A stretch of 64,000 bases of DNA. Origin: Pseudomonas sp. RC10. GTDB taxonomy: Bacteria; Pseudomonadota; Gammaproteobacteria; Pseudomonadales; Pseudomonadaceae. A program made the position numbers and the translations under genes. The DNA is taken from contig NZ_CP151650.1 in assembly GCF_038397775.1 (NCBI RefSeq), positions 3,348,001 to 3,412,000 of the forward strand, written 5' to 3'. The notes beneath the pieces were generated by a model. That model was given only the letters and a program-made list of their open reading frames with translations. It was not told where the DNA came from and made no database searches. Of the stretch, positions 33,749 through 42,335 are shown piece after piece. Each line of letters opens with the position of its first letter. Position 1 is the stretch's first letter.

Positions 33749-34588
33749 ATGAACACACCCTCGACCGTCAGACCGAACTGGACCGACCCCGAAGTGATCG
33801 TGGTGCGTTATGGCACCCGGCAGACCACCAAAAGCGAGTGCTATTACAACTTCCGCGCCTACCGGGAACCGGACGCGGAAATCACCATGGATTATTTTTT
33901 CTGGATCTTCCGCAACGCCGAGCAAACCATCGTCATCGACACCGGTTTCAGCCCGGAGGCCGCAACCGCACGCAAACGCCAACCGGTGGTGGCGCCTGCC
34001 GATGCCTTGGCCCGCCTGGGCATCGACCCCAAAGAGGTCAAGTTGCTGGTGTTGACCCACGCCCACTACGACCACGCCGGGAACCTGGGTCTGTACCCGA
34101 ACGCGAAGATTGTCATGTCGCGCAAGGAGTTCGACTTCTGGGGCACCGACATGGGCAAGCGCCCGCAGTACGGCCACCACATCGACCCACTGGACATCGA
34201 ACGCATTCAGGCGCTGCACCATGAAGGCCGCATTACCTTGCTCGACGAAAAACAGAACACGCTGATCCCCGGCATCGAGCTGTACGAACTCGGCGGCCAC
34301 ACGCCGGGCCAGATGGCGGTGGTGGTGGAAATGCCCGAAGGCCCGGTGATCCTCGCATCGGATGCCATTCACTATTACGACGAACTGGAGCAGGACCGGC
34401 CCTTCGCCGTGCTCGACAGCCTGGCCGACATGTACCAGGGCTACGAGCGCATTCGCGAATGGCTGCAACGCCCCGGCGCGGTGGTGATTCCCGGCCATGA
34501 CCCGGACGTGATGAACCGTTTCGCGCCGGTCGATCCGAGCGATCCGTCGTTCGCCGTGCGCATCGATGCCAACGGAGCCGGGGTATGA
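33749..34588 (+). CDS. MBL-fold hydrolase, AHL-lactonase-like
   Basis: A 279-residue metallo-beta-lactamase-fold protein. The dinuclear site motif HAHYDH occupies residues 104-109 (LTHAHYDHAGN). Further ligands are the His in GGHTPGQ, the Asp in ILASDAIHYY and the His in VIPGHDPD. The layout matches N-acyl homoserine lactonases and related lactonases. In this operon a catabolic lactone hydrolysis is as likely as quorum quenching. There is no signal peptide, so it is cytoplasmic. Its stop overlaps the SDR start by 4 bp. Confidence 0.85.
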   Translation: MNTPSTVRPNWTDPEVIVVRYGTRQTTKSECYYNFRAYREPDAEITMDYFFWIFRNAEQTIVIDTGFSPEAATARKRQPVVAPADALARLGIDPKEVKLLVLTHAHYDHAGNLGLYPNAKIVMSRKEFDFWGTDMGKRPQYGHHIDPLDIERIQALHHEGRITLLDEKQNTLIPGIELYELGGHTPGQMAVVVEMPEGPVILASDAIHYYDELEQDRPFAVLDSLADMYQGYERIREWLQRPGAVVIPGHDPDVMNRFAPVDPSDPSFAVRIDANGAGV

Positions 34589-35352
34589 AAGGGCGCACGG
34601 CACTGGTGACCGGGTCGTCCGACGGCCTGGGCCTGGCGATGGGCACCGGGCTGGCCGCAGCGGGTTACCACGTTGTGCTGCACGGTTTGGCCATGCCCGA
34701 TGAGGTGCGCGACACCTGCGAAGAACTGACGAGCACTCACGATGTGCAGGTGCGTTACGTGCGCGCTGACCTGTCCACACCTGAAGGCGTCGAAGCGCTG
34801 ATCGCAGTGGCGGGGCCGGTCGATGTGCTGGTGAACAACGCGGTGATCCGGCATTTCGCGCCGCTGGAAGACTTCCCGCTGGCGCGCTGGGATCAGGCGT
34901 TGGCAGTGAACATCACGGCCGCATTTCTGGCGATTCAGCGGGTGCTGCCGGGCATGCGTGAACGTCAATGGGGACGCATCTTTAACCTGTCGTCCGCCTA
35001 TGGCTCTCGGGCCATCGCCAACCGCATTGATTACGTCACCACCAAGACGGCGCTGCTGGGCCTGACCCGCGCCGTGGCGGTGGAAACCCTGGGGCAGGGC
35101 ATCACGTGCAACGCCGTGTGCCCCGGCTCGGTGATGACGCCGAACATCGACAGCCGACTGACCGCGCTGATGGCTGAAAAACAGCTCGACCGCCAGACCG
35201 CTACCGTTGAGTTTTTGCAGGGCAAACAGGCCACAGGGCGCTTTGTCGAGGCCAGCCACGTGGCCGACCTGATCGTCTACCTGTGCAGCGAATCGGCAGG
35301 GTCGATCACCGGCGCGACATTGCCGGTGGATGACGGGTGGATGGCGGGGTGA
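34585..35352 (+). CDS. SDR oxidoreductase, 3-hydroxybutyrate-dehydrogenase-like
   Basis: A 255-residue short-chain dehydrogenase. It has TGSSDGLGLAMG for cofactor binding, NNAVIRHF, and catalytic Ser...Tyr-x3-Lys in NLSSAYGSR and YVTTKTALL, with NAVCPGSVMTPN. Length and C-terminal TGATLPVDDGWMAG fit classical SDRs of the 3-hydroxybutyrate dehydrogenase type. It is translationally coupled to the MBL hydrolase, so the hydroxyacid released by lactone opening could be its substrate (inference). Confidence 0.87.
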   Translation: MKGRTALVTGSSDGLGLAMGTGLAAAGYHVVLHGLAMPDEVRDTCEELTSTHDVQVRYVRADLSTPEGVEALIAVAGPVDVLVNNAVIRHFAPLEDFPLARWDQALAVNITAAFLAIQRVLPGMRERQWGRIFNLSSAYGSRAIANRIDYVTTKTALLGLTRAVAVETLGQGITCNAVCPGSVMTPNIDSRLTALMAEKQLDRQTATVEFLQGKQATGRFVEASHVADLIVYLCSESAGSITGATLPVDDGWMAG

Positions 35353-35390
35353 GCGATGCTGAACATGACCCTTGGAAAACGGAACTGCCC

Positions 35391-36731
35391 ATGACTCAAA
35401 GCCTCAGCCTGCAACTGGCGCATTTCATCGAACGCACCACCTGGTCGGACATTCCCGCCCACGTGCGTCACGAAGCCCATCGCGCATTGGTCAATTATTT
35501 CGCTGTGTCGCTGGCCGGTTGCAGCGACCCGGACGTGGCGAAAGCGGCGACGCTGTTCACGCGCTTCAACGCAGGCGGCGCGGCCCACGTCATCGGTCGC
35601 GCCGACGTCATGGACATGCTCAACGCGGCGTCGCTGAACGCCATGAGCGCCAATGTCTTCGACTACGACGACACGCACATTCCGACGATCCTGCACCCGA
35701 CGGCACCGGTGGCCGCCGCGTTGTTCGCGCTGGCGGAAACACAGCCTGTCAGCGGTGAGCAGCTGTTGCTGGCGTTCGTGTTGGGCGTGGAAGTCGAGTG
35801 CCGGATCGCGATGGCCATTTCCCCCGAACATTACCGGCGCGGCTGGCACATCACCTCGACCTGCGGGGTGTTCGGCGCGGCAGCGGCCATCGGCAAGGTG
35901 CTCGGCCTCGACGCCCGGCAATTGGTCGGCGCATTTGGCAATGCCAGCGCACAAGCCAGCGGGCTGGTGGAAACCCTCGGCAGCGCGGCGAAGAGCATGG
36001 GTGTTGGCAATGCCGCGCGCAATGGCCTGCTCTCGGCATTGCTGGCACAGGACGGGTTCGTCGGGCCAGACCAGCCACTGGAAGGTGAGCGCGGTTTCTT
36101 GAAGGTGTTCGGTGAACAGCCGCGTTTCGACGAAATCAGCGTTGGGCTGGGCGAGCGCTGGGCCTTGCTGGCAAACACTTACAAACCCTATCCCTGCGGT
36201 GTGGTGCTTAACCCGGTGATTCAGGCGTGCCTCGAACTGGCGCGGGATCGTACGTGGGGGCTGGACGACATTCAGCGCATCGAACTCACCGGGCATCCGT
36301 TATTGCGTCAACGCACCGATCGGCCTGACATTCGCTTCGGCAGACAATCCCAAGTCAGCGCGCAACACGCCGTGGCGGTCAGCCTGGCGACGGGCAAGGC
36401 CGGTCTGGCGGAATTCAGTGACGCAGCGGTGAGTGATCAACGGCTGCGGGCGTTGTATGAACGTGTGCATTTCGTCGATGACGCTGACTACTCGGTGGAG
36501 TCTGCGCAGGTGCGGATCACGTTCAATTCCGGTTCGGTCCTCACACGAACCGTCGACGTTTCCCTCGGCAGCCTCGACGCGCCCCTCAGCGATCATTTTC
36601 TCGAAGACAAACTCCGCGACCTCGCCGCTTACGGCCGGTCCGGATGCGAACCGCAACCGCTGATCGATGCGCTCTGGGCGCTGGAACAGGCAACCGACGT
36701 TGGCGCGCTGATGCGCCTGGCCAGTCTCTGA
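35391..36731 (+). CDS. MmgE/PrpD-family protein
   Basis: A 446-residue protein of the 2-methylcitrate dehydratase (PrpD) / immune-responsive gene 1 superfamily. It opens MTQSLSLQLAHFIERTTWSD and carries NVFDYDDTHIPTILHPTAPV and KPYPCGVVLNPVIQACLEL. Members dehydrate, isomerise or decarboxylate polycarboxylic acids such as 2-methylcitrate or cis-aconitate. No prpB or prpC is nearby, so standard propionate metabolism is unlikely. ATG 35391 gives the normal start. It lies 38 bp after the SDR. Confidence 0.88.
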   Translation: MTQSLSLQLAHFIERTTWSDIPAHVRHEAHRALVNYFAVSLAGCSDPDVAKAATLFTRFNAGGAAHVIGRADVMDMLNAASLNAMSANVFDYDDTHIPTILHPTAPVAAALFALAETQPVSGEQLLLAFVLGVEVECRIAMAISPEHYRRGWHITSTCGVFGAAAAIGKVLGLDARQLVGAFGNASAQASGLVETLGSAAKSMGVGNAARNGLLSALLAQDGFVGPDQPLEGERGFLKVFGEQPRFDEISVGLGERWALLANTYKPYPCGVVLNPVIQACLELARDRTWGLDDIQRIELTGHPLLRQRTDRPDIRFGRQSQVSAQHAVAVSLATGKAGLAEFSDAAVSDQRLRALYERVHFVDDADYSVESAQVRITFNSGSVLTRTVDVSLGSLDAPLSDHFLEDKLRDLAAYGRSGCEPQPLIDALWALEQATDVGALMRLASL

Positions 36732-36748
36732 CAGACAGGAAAACACTT

Positions 36749-37630
36749 ATGAGCAATCAATTACTGGGCTTCATCGGCGTAGGCGTCATGGGACGGCCCA
36801 TGGCGCGGCGTCTGCTGGAACAAGGTCACTCGTTGGTGATTTTCGACAAAGATCAAGGCGCACTGGACGAGCTGGGTGCCTTGGGCGCGAAGGTCGCGGG
36901 CAGCGTGCGGGAGGTGGCGGACAGCGCTGAAATCATTTTCACCAGCCTGCCAAGTCCAGCGATTTTCAAGGCCGTGGCCTTGGGCGCTGACGGGATTATC
37001 GAAGGGACTTCCGTGCGCATTCTGGTGGACCTGTCCACCGTCGGTTCCCGTGCGGAACAGGAAGTCGCCGAAGGGCTCGCCGCGAAGGGCATCGATACCG
37101 TGGACGCGCCCGTGAGTGGCGGCGCTGCCGGGGCGAAGAAAGGCACGCTGGCGTTGATGGTCGCGGGCAAACCGGCAGCGGTCGAGCGCGTGCGCCCGCT
37201 GTTCGATGCCTTCGGCAAAGTGTTCATCGTAGGCGAGCAACCGGGGCAGGGCCAATTACTCAAACTGCTCAATAACATGCTCTCGACCACCGCGTTCGCG
37301 ATCACCAGCGAGGCCTTTGTCGCGGGCGTAAAGGGCGGCCTGGACCCGGAGGTCATGATGGCGGTGATCAACGCGGGCAGCGGCAAGAACGGCGCGACGA
37401 TGGACAAATTTCCCAAGCACGTGTTGCCGGGCACCTTCGATTTTGGCTTCCCGATTTCCAGCGTCTGCAAAGACGTCGGGTTGGCTGTCGAAGAATGCCA
37501 GGCGCTGGGCGTGCCGATGTGGCTGGGGAACGCGGCGCGGCAACTGTGGAACGTCGCCGCACAACAGGACGGCGGGCACCGAGACCTGACCGATCTGGTG
37601 CGCACCGTGGAAGGCTGGTCGAACCGCTGA
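36749..37630 (+). CDS. 3-Hydroxyisobutyrate dehydrogenase-family oxidoreductase (copy 3)
   Basis: A 293-residue beta-hydroxyacid dehydrogenase. It has GFIGVGVMGRPMARRLLEQG, DAPVSGGAAGAKKG and catalytic Lys in GQGQLLKLLNNML. It differs from copies 1 and 2 and is the last gene of the run. Its ATG is preceded by GACAGGAAAACACTT. Its stop lies only 21 bp before the hrp box at 37651, marking a sharp junction between the catabolic cluster and the hrp region. Confidence 0.88.
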   Translation: MSNQLLGFIGVGVMGRPMARRLLEQGHSLVIFDKDQGALDELGALGAKVAGSVREVADSAEIIFTSLPSPAIFKAVALGADGIIEGTSVRILVDLSTVGSRAEQEVAEGLAAKGIDTVDAPVSGGAAGAKKGTLALMVAGKPAAVERVRPLFDAFGKVFIVGEQPGQGQLLKLLNNMLSTTAFAITSEAFVAGVKGGLDPEVMMAVINAGSGKNGATMDKFPKHVLPGTFDFGFPISSVCKDVGLAVEECQALGVPMWLGNAARQLWNVAAQQDGGHRDLTDLVRTVEGWSNR

Positions 37631-37650
37631 CCGATCTGCATCTATGGCAT

Positions 37651-37678
37651 GGAACCGCTTCGGCGCGGGGGCCACCTA
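37651..37678 (+). promoter_or_regulatory. hrp box (HrpL promoter) upstream of the lytic transglycosylase gene
   Basis: GGAACC (37651-37656), a 15-bp spacer, then CCACCTA (37672-37678), matching the HrpL consensus GGAACC-N15/16-CCACNNA. It ends 28 bp before ATG 37707, the right distance for a promoter of that gene. Confidence 0.85.
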
Positions 37679-37706
37679 GGGTAATCGCTCTCAGGACCCG
37701 CCCCCC

Positions 37707-38825
37707 ATGCCACCTGCCTCGACCCCGCTTTTGGGGCCCACTTTCGTTCGCCATGTCCGTTTCGCTTCGCTGGCCCTCGCCATGCTCTGCGCCGGTTGCC
37801 AGACCCTCGACCATGAGGTGCTCGGTTATCCGTTGCCGCCTTCGGTCGAGCGCACTCCGCGACTGGTGGCCGGGCTCAATCGGTCGCCGGACATCAGCGT
37901 CCGTCCGCGCCCTCGCGTCATGGCGGCGGCGTATGACGGCAGTGATATCTGGGGACGGCTGGGGCAGGGGTTCAGCCTGGTGGACGACACGGGGGAGAAC
38001 CCGCGCATCGTCCGCCAGCGTGACTGGCTGTTGAGCAATCCCGGTTTCTTGCGCAACGCCAGCCTGCGCGCCAGCCCCTATCTGCACTTCATCGCCGAAA
38101 GCCTGGACCAGCGCGGCATGCCTGCGGAGTTGGCGCTGCTACCCATCGTCGAAAGCGCCTACAACCCCAAAGCCAATTCGATCAAGGACGCGGCAGGGTT
38201 GTGGCAGTTCATGGCCGCCACCGGGCGCGACTTCAACCTGCGCCAGACCGCCTGGTATGACGGGCGCCGCGACGTCGTGGCGTCGAGCAAGGCGGCCATG
38301 GATTACCTCACACGCCTTCACGACCAGTTCAACGGTGACTGGTTGCTGGCGATGGCGGCGTACAACGCGGGCGAGGGCACCGTCAGCCGGGCCGTCGAAG
38401 CCAACCAACTGCGGGGGCTGCCCGCCGATTACTGGCACCTGAACCTGCCGAAAGAAACCCAGGATTACGTGCCGCGCCTGCTGGCACTGTCGATGCTGGT
38501 GCGCGAACCGGAGGTGTACGGCGTCCAGCTCAGCCCCGTGGCCGATGCCCCGTATTTCACCGCCATCGAACTGACCCGCCCTGTAGACCTCAGCCAGTTG
38601 GCCGCCAGCGCCGGGGTGGACGAAGCGGTGCTGCTGGGCCTGAATCCGGCTTTCCTGCGTAAGAAAACTTTGGATGGCCCGACGCATTTGCTGGTGCCCA
38701 GGGATCAGGTGCAGCAACTGTCCGCCAGCCTTGCGAAAATGGGCCCGTACGGGTCACAGGCGTCAGGCGAAGCGCTTGCGGCGACCCTCTCGCCGGTATC
38801 GCCGTCCGTCCGGTTGTCGCCCTGA
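37707..38825 (+). CDS. hrpH: HrpH-like (MltD-type) lytic murein transglycosylase lipoprotein
   Basis: A 372-residue lipoprotein with lipobox LCAGC (Cys31) and an SLT domain. The catalytic Glu149 is in LLPIVESAYNP, followed by AAGLWQFMAATGRDF and MAAYNAGEGTVSRAV; this is the MltD arrangement. The C-terminus has one LysM-like stretch (VDLSQLAASAGVDEAVLLGL ... LLVPRDQ) rather than several clear LysM repeats. An hrp box precedes it, and hrpR lies downstream in the same direction. P. syringae carries an MltD-like gene, hrpH, at the edge of the conserved effector locus next to hrpR, so this is its likely counterpart, opening peptidoglycan for the secretion apparatus. Confidence 0.78.
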   Translation: MPPASTPLLGPTFVRHVRFASLALAMLCAGCQTLDHEVLGYPLPPSVERTPRLVAGLNRSPDISVRPRPRVMAAAYDGSDIWGRLGQGFSLVDDTGENPRIVRQRDWLLSNPGFLRNASLRASPYLHFIAESLDQRGMPAELALLPIVESAYNPKANSIKDAAGLWQFMAATGRDFNLRQTAWYDGRRDVVASSKAAMDYLTRLHDQFNGDWLLAMAAYNAGEGTVSRAVEANQLRGLPADYWHLNLPKETQDYVPRLLALSMLVREPEVYGVQLSPVADAPYFTAIELTRPVDLSQLAASAGVDEAVLLGLNPAFLRKKTLDGPTHLLVPRDQVQQLSASLAKMGPYGSQASGEALAATLSPVSPSVRLSP

Positions 38826-39890
38826 GGGCGGAACTCGCTCCACCGATCGCCGTGACCCGCTTCGGTGCACCGCTACAAAAAAGCGTGTGGGTAACCGTAC
38901 GGATACAAACCTTCCTGAGGCAGGCATTCAGCGCTTCAAGCCTGCTGTGGTGTCGCCGGGCCATATATTCGTTCATCTAAATCGTGGCATACGCCGTGAA
39001 CTTTTTCGCACCCCTGTACCCTTGCTGATACAGAGGGATTTATCGTGTTTCAGAAATATCTTGAAACATCGCATGAGTATTTGTTTCGCGAATGCCTCGC
39101 TATCACAGCTCGCCGCTCGTCATTGCATGGGAAGTCCTTAGTTGTGTCGCATTCGACACGAACAAGAAACAAAGGCCGCGTCGCGGTCCTCAGGTGGCGG
39201 AAATCGGCCACGTCGCGTCCACGCAAACCCCCGGAACACAAGGGTGTTCAGCCGGAGTGGCTGAATGGATAAAGCACCGTTCGGAAATCCGAATGGCCTT
39301 AGTTGGATTTCCGAATGTTTAAACGGCGTAAATAAAGTGTGCGTAACTTTATTAAGTTGCCGCGACTGAATGAGTTAAAGTGCCGCGCTAACTCTAAAGC
39401 TAAGCCAGGGGAGTTGAAAGGGAGCAGTAGTCACTTTGTATTCAGAAAGTGAGTATCAACGAATCGATAAATGAGCGCTTCTTCAACTTCAAACACAACA
39501 ATGTTACTTGCAGAACTGATAGCCGTTTGAACTTAGATCGCTGACGGCCGGTGATGGTTTTCAGGCGAGCACAAGAAAACCGAGGGCTGGGCGCACTGAA
39601 ATGTAGCATAACCCATTGATTGTTAATCTATTGTGATAGGCGATGAGAATTATTTTGCGCAATCGATGCCCTGTTAAAACATTGTCTTGCGCGAGGCAAG
39701 TCTTAAATTTAAATACGCGTTTGAAAGGGGCTGTGCATGTATTAGTTGCGCGGAAGAGTGCAGTCATATTGATATCACCGGGGAACCTTGTGAACCTGTT
39801 CTCATCAAGCGCGGGAACTAAAATTAATTATTGCTGCCTTTGTAATGCGTGGTACTAATAACTCGCTTGCACCCAATTTGAGAGGTATCG
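38826..39890. other. 1.06-kb AT-rich intergenic region with hairpins upstream of hrpR
   Basis: No convincing gene. From about 39320 to 39880 the DNA is clearly more AT-rich than the surroundings. Inverted repeats are visible: GTGTCG-N4-CGACAC (39144-39159), TTCAGCC-N5-GGCTGAA (39247-39265), a 13-bp stem CGTTCGGAAATCC / GGATTTCCGAATG (39278-39317) and CACTTT-N8-AAAGTG (39432-39451). It probably contains the hrpRS promoter and possibly a small RNA. The stretch 39250-39278 looks like the D-arm of a tRNA-Ser but no complete tRNA can be folded. Confidence 0.5.
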
Positions 39891-40838
39891 ATGAAGGACG
39901 AAATCGATGTAAGCGGCTGGGCATCTTTAGGGGCAAATACAACGCTGGATGTTCATCAGATAGCGTTGAATACAGCGAGTCTGAGCATGGACCTGCTGCT
40001 GTGCGGCGAGACCGGAACCGGCAAGGACACGTTGGCCAAGGCCATTCATGAACTGTCGGGTCGGACCGGTGCCTTCGTCGGCATGAACTGCGCGGCAATC
40101 CCGGAATCGCTCGCCGAAAGCCAGTTGTTCGGTGTGGTCAACGGCGCGTACACCGGCGTCAGCCGATCACGTCAGGGGTACATCGAAGCGGCCTGCGGCG
40201 GCACGTTGTACCTGGACGAAATCGACAGCATGCCCCTGAGCCTTCAAGCCAAGTTACTGCGCATTCTCGAAACCCGCGGGATCGAACGCCTGGGCTCCAC
40301 CGCGTTCATTCCCGTGGATTTGCGGGTCATCGCTTCGGCGCAACGGCCGCTGGATGAACTCGTGGAACAAGGGCTGTTTCGCCGCGACCTGTTCTTTCGC
40401 CTCAATGTGCTGACGATCCAGATGCCAGCCTTGCGCAACCGTCGCGAACAGATCCTGCCGTTGTTCGACCAGTTCACCCAGTCCATCGCCCGCGATTTCA
40501 ACCGCTCGGTGCCTTCACTGGACACCGGTCTGGTGCAAGTGCTGTTGAGCCACGCGTGGCCCGGCAACATTCGCGAACTCAAGTCGGCGGCCAAGCGCTT
40601 CGTCCTCGGTTTCCCATTGCTGGGTGCCGACATCGAACCGGATCGTGATCCTGAAACCGGCCTCAAAACCCAGTTGCGGGTGATCGAAAAGATGCTCATC
40701 GAGGACGCGTTGAAGCGCCACAAACACAGCCTCGATGCCGTGATTCAGGAGCTGGAGATTCCCCGGCGCACCCTGTACCACCGCATGAAAGAACTGGGCC
40801 TGAGCTGCCTCGCGGTATCCGATCCGCTGTTTTCGTAA
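39891..40838 (+). CDS. hrpR: HrpR, sigma-54 enhancer-binding activator of hrpL
   Basis: A 315-residue AAA+ activator lacking a receiver domain, as expected for HrpR. Walker A GETGTGKD is at 39-46, the sigma-54 contact loop is GAYTGV (85-90, diverged from GAFTGA), and Walker B is GGTLYLDEID (103-112). The arginine region FRRDLFFRLN follows, and the C-terminal Fis-type helix-turn-helix contains RRTLYHRMKELG. HrpR pairs with HrpS as a heteromer to activate the hrpL promoter; hrpL is not in the window. ATG 39891 follows TTGAGAGGTATCG. hrpS starts 85 bp after its stop. Confidence 0.93.
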   Translation: MKDEIDVSGWASLGANTTLDVHQIALNTASLSMDLLLCGETGTGKDTLAKAIHELSGRTGAFVGMNCAAIPESLAESQLFGVVNGAYTGVSRSRQGYIEAACGGTLYLDEIDSMPLSLQAKLLRILETRGIERLGSTAFIPVDLRVIASAQRPLDELVEQGLFRRDLFFRLNVLTIQMPALRNRREQILPLFDQFTQSIARDFNRSVPSLDTGLVQVLLSHAWPGNIRELKSAAKRFVLGFPLLGADIEPDRDPETGLKTQLRVIEKMLIEDALKRHKHSLDAVIQELEIPRRTLYHRMKELGLSCLAVSDPLFS

Positions 40839-40923
40839 CACCTGACGCCTGTTGTCCCACGAATCGCTCGGCCCGCCCGCAGCGACCGGCGCTTGCAGGC
40901 GCGTGAACTGCCAGAGGTTGGGG

Positions 40924-41835
40924 ATGAGTGTCTACGATTCTTTTGATGATGAACCCGCCGATGACCAACAGGTGCCGAACCTGACAGTCATTGCCCAGAG
41001 CATTTCGCAGCTGGGCATCGATGTGCTGCTGTCGGGGGAGACGGGCACCGGCAAGGACACCGTGGCGGAGCGCATCCACGGGTTGTCGGGGCGTAAGGGG
41101 CGTCTCGTGGCGATGAACTGCGCGGCCATTCCGGAGACGCTGGCGGAGAGCGAATTGTTCGGCGTGGTCAGCGGCGCTTACACCGGTGCGGACCGGTCCC
41201 GGGTCGGCTACATCGAAGCCGCGCAGGGCGGGACGTTGTACCTGGATGAAATCGACAGCATGCCGTTGAGTCTTCAGGCCAAGCTGTTGCGGGTCCTGGA
41301 AACGCGTGAGCTTGAACGGCTGGGGTCGACGACGTCGATTGCGCTGGATGTGTGCGTGATCGCCTCGGCGCAGCACGCGCTGGATGAGTTGGTGGAACAG
41401 GGGCGGTTTCGCCGGGACCTGTATTTTCGGCTCAACGTGCTGACGCTGAAACTGCCGCCGTTGCGGGCACAGCGTGAGCGGATCATTCCGCTGTTTCGGC
41501 GCTTCGCGCTGTCGTCCGCCCGTGAGTCGGGGCGGGTGATGCCGGAGGTGAGTACGGTGTTGCGGCACGTCTTGTTGAACCATGACTGGCCGGGAAACAT
41601 TCGTGAGCTGAAGTCGGCCGCCAAGCGGTTTGTGCTGGGGTTTCCGTTGTTGGGCGAGGAGCCTGGGGAAGAGGGCGAGTCGTCGACGGGGTTGAAATCG
41701 CAGATGCGGGTGATCGAGAAGGTGTTGATCCAGGCGGCGTTGAAGCGGCACAACAACAGCATCGATGCGGTGAGCCAGGAGCTGAACATTCCCCGGCGGA
41801 CGCTTTATCACCGGATGAAGGAGTTGGATGTTTGA
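40924..41835 (+). CDS. hrpS: HrpS, sigma-54 enhancer-binding activator of hrpL
   Basis: A 303-residue AAA+ activator, partner of HrpR. It has Walker A GETGTGKD (near 38-45), the GAYTGA loop (84-89), GGTLYLDEID and a C-terminal DNA-binding helix-turn-helix (RRTLYHRMKELDV). It has no receiver domain. ATG 40924 after GAGGTTGGGG gives the expected start MSVYDSF; the frame upstream to 40852 is spurious. HrpV, encoded at 51820, is the known negative regulator that binds HrpS in P. syringae, and HrpG relieves it. The gene is a clear paralogue of hrpR. Confidence 0.94.
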   Translation: MSVYDSFDDEPADDQQVPNLTVIAQSISQLGIDVLLSGETGTGKDTVAERIHGLSGRKGRLVAMNCAAIPETLAESELFGVVSGAYTGADRSRVGYIEAAQGGTLYLDEIDSMPLSLQAKLLRVLETRELERLGSTTSIALDVCVIASAQHALDELVEQGRFRRDLYFRLNVLTLKLPPLRAQRERIIPLFRRFALSSARESGRVMPEVSTVLRHVLLNHDWPGNIRELKSAAKRFVLGFPLLGEEPGEEGESSTGLKSQMRVIEKVLIQAALKRHNNSIDAVSQELNIPRRTLYHRMKELDV

Positions 41836-41858
41836 GGGTGTTTTTTCGAGGTGTGTGA

Positions 41859-42133
41859 ATATCCGTTGCTGCGGTAACGGCTGCTGACGGTTCCGCCCTT
41901 ACGGCGGGTCACTTTTGGCAAGAGCGCCCGGAATGCCGGCCCAGCCAAAAGTAACCAAAAACGCTTTGCTCCTGGCTTGGCCCTCCTTCGTCGGGTTCCC
42001 TCACTCCGGCGACGCTCCGTGGGCCCGCGCCGAACGGACATCCATGTCCTTGCGGCGCTCTCGCGGCATCCATGCCGCTCGACCCACTCCGCGCCGCCTG
42101 CGTTCGGCCTGCACCCAAGTCGCGTTCGGCGGT
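41859..42133 (-). repeat. Long dispersed repeat, copy C (inverted)
   Basis: Inverse of copies A and B, ending with the complement of GAACGCGACTTGGGTGCAGG near 42133 and beginning ATATCCGTTGCTGCGGTAAC. With copy B it forms a large inverted repeat that encloses about 430 bp between hrpS and hrpA. Confidence 0.8.
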
Positions 42134-42159
42134 GTCTGAACTATTGCGTATGAAGATCA

Positions 42160-42199
42160 AAAGCGAAAGCGAAAGCGAAAGCGAGAGCGAGAGCGAGAG
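42160..42199 (+). repeat. Microsatellite-like (AAAGCG/AGAGCG)n tract
   Basis: Four copies of a 6-bp unit GCGAAA followed by three GCGAGA units. Such tracts can change length by slippage. It is noncoding here. Confidence 0.85.
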
Positions 42200-42255
42200 T
42201 AATGTCGAGGGCAAGGGCAAGGGCGAACTTCGCCCTGGAATCTGGACGCTGTCCT

Positions 42256-42294
42256 TGTGGGAGACGCCGGAGGTTACGACGGCAGCGAACGCGG
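42256..42294 (+). repeat. Half element of second REP-like family
   Basis: TGTGGGAGACGCCGGAGGTT followed by ACGACGGCAGCGAACGCGG. It matches the right arms at 1981-2018 and 14643-14680; the left arm is missing. Confidence 0.75.
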
Positions 42295-42335
42295 TCTGCC
42301 TGGATTGGTGAAGATTCAGGAGCGCCGCAGAGCCC

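Noticed and set aside
39250..39320. tRNA-Ser gene upstream of hrpR
   Set aside because: Only a D-arm-like segment is present; acceptor, anticodon and T arms cannot be folded, and the following bases form a different 13-bp hairpin.
39092..39322. 76-codon ORF upstream of hrpR
   Set aside because: No ribosome site, no recognised motif, and it runs across hairpins in an AT-rich noncoding region.
39783..39812. GGAACC upstream of hrpR as a fourth hrp box
   Set aside because: After GGAACC-N15/16 the sequence reads CTCATC or similar, without CCAC. hrpRS promoters in P. syringae are not HrpL-dependent either.
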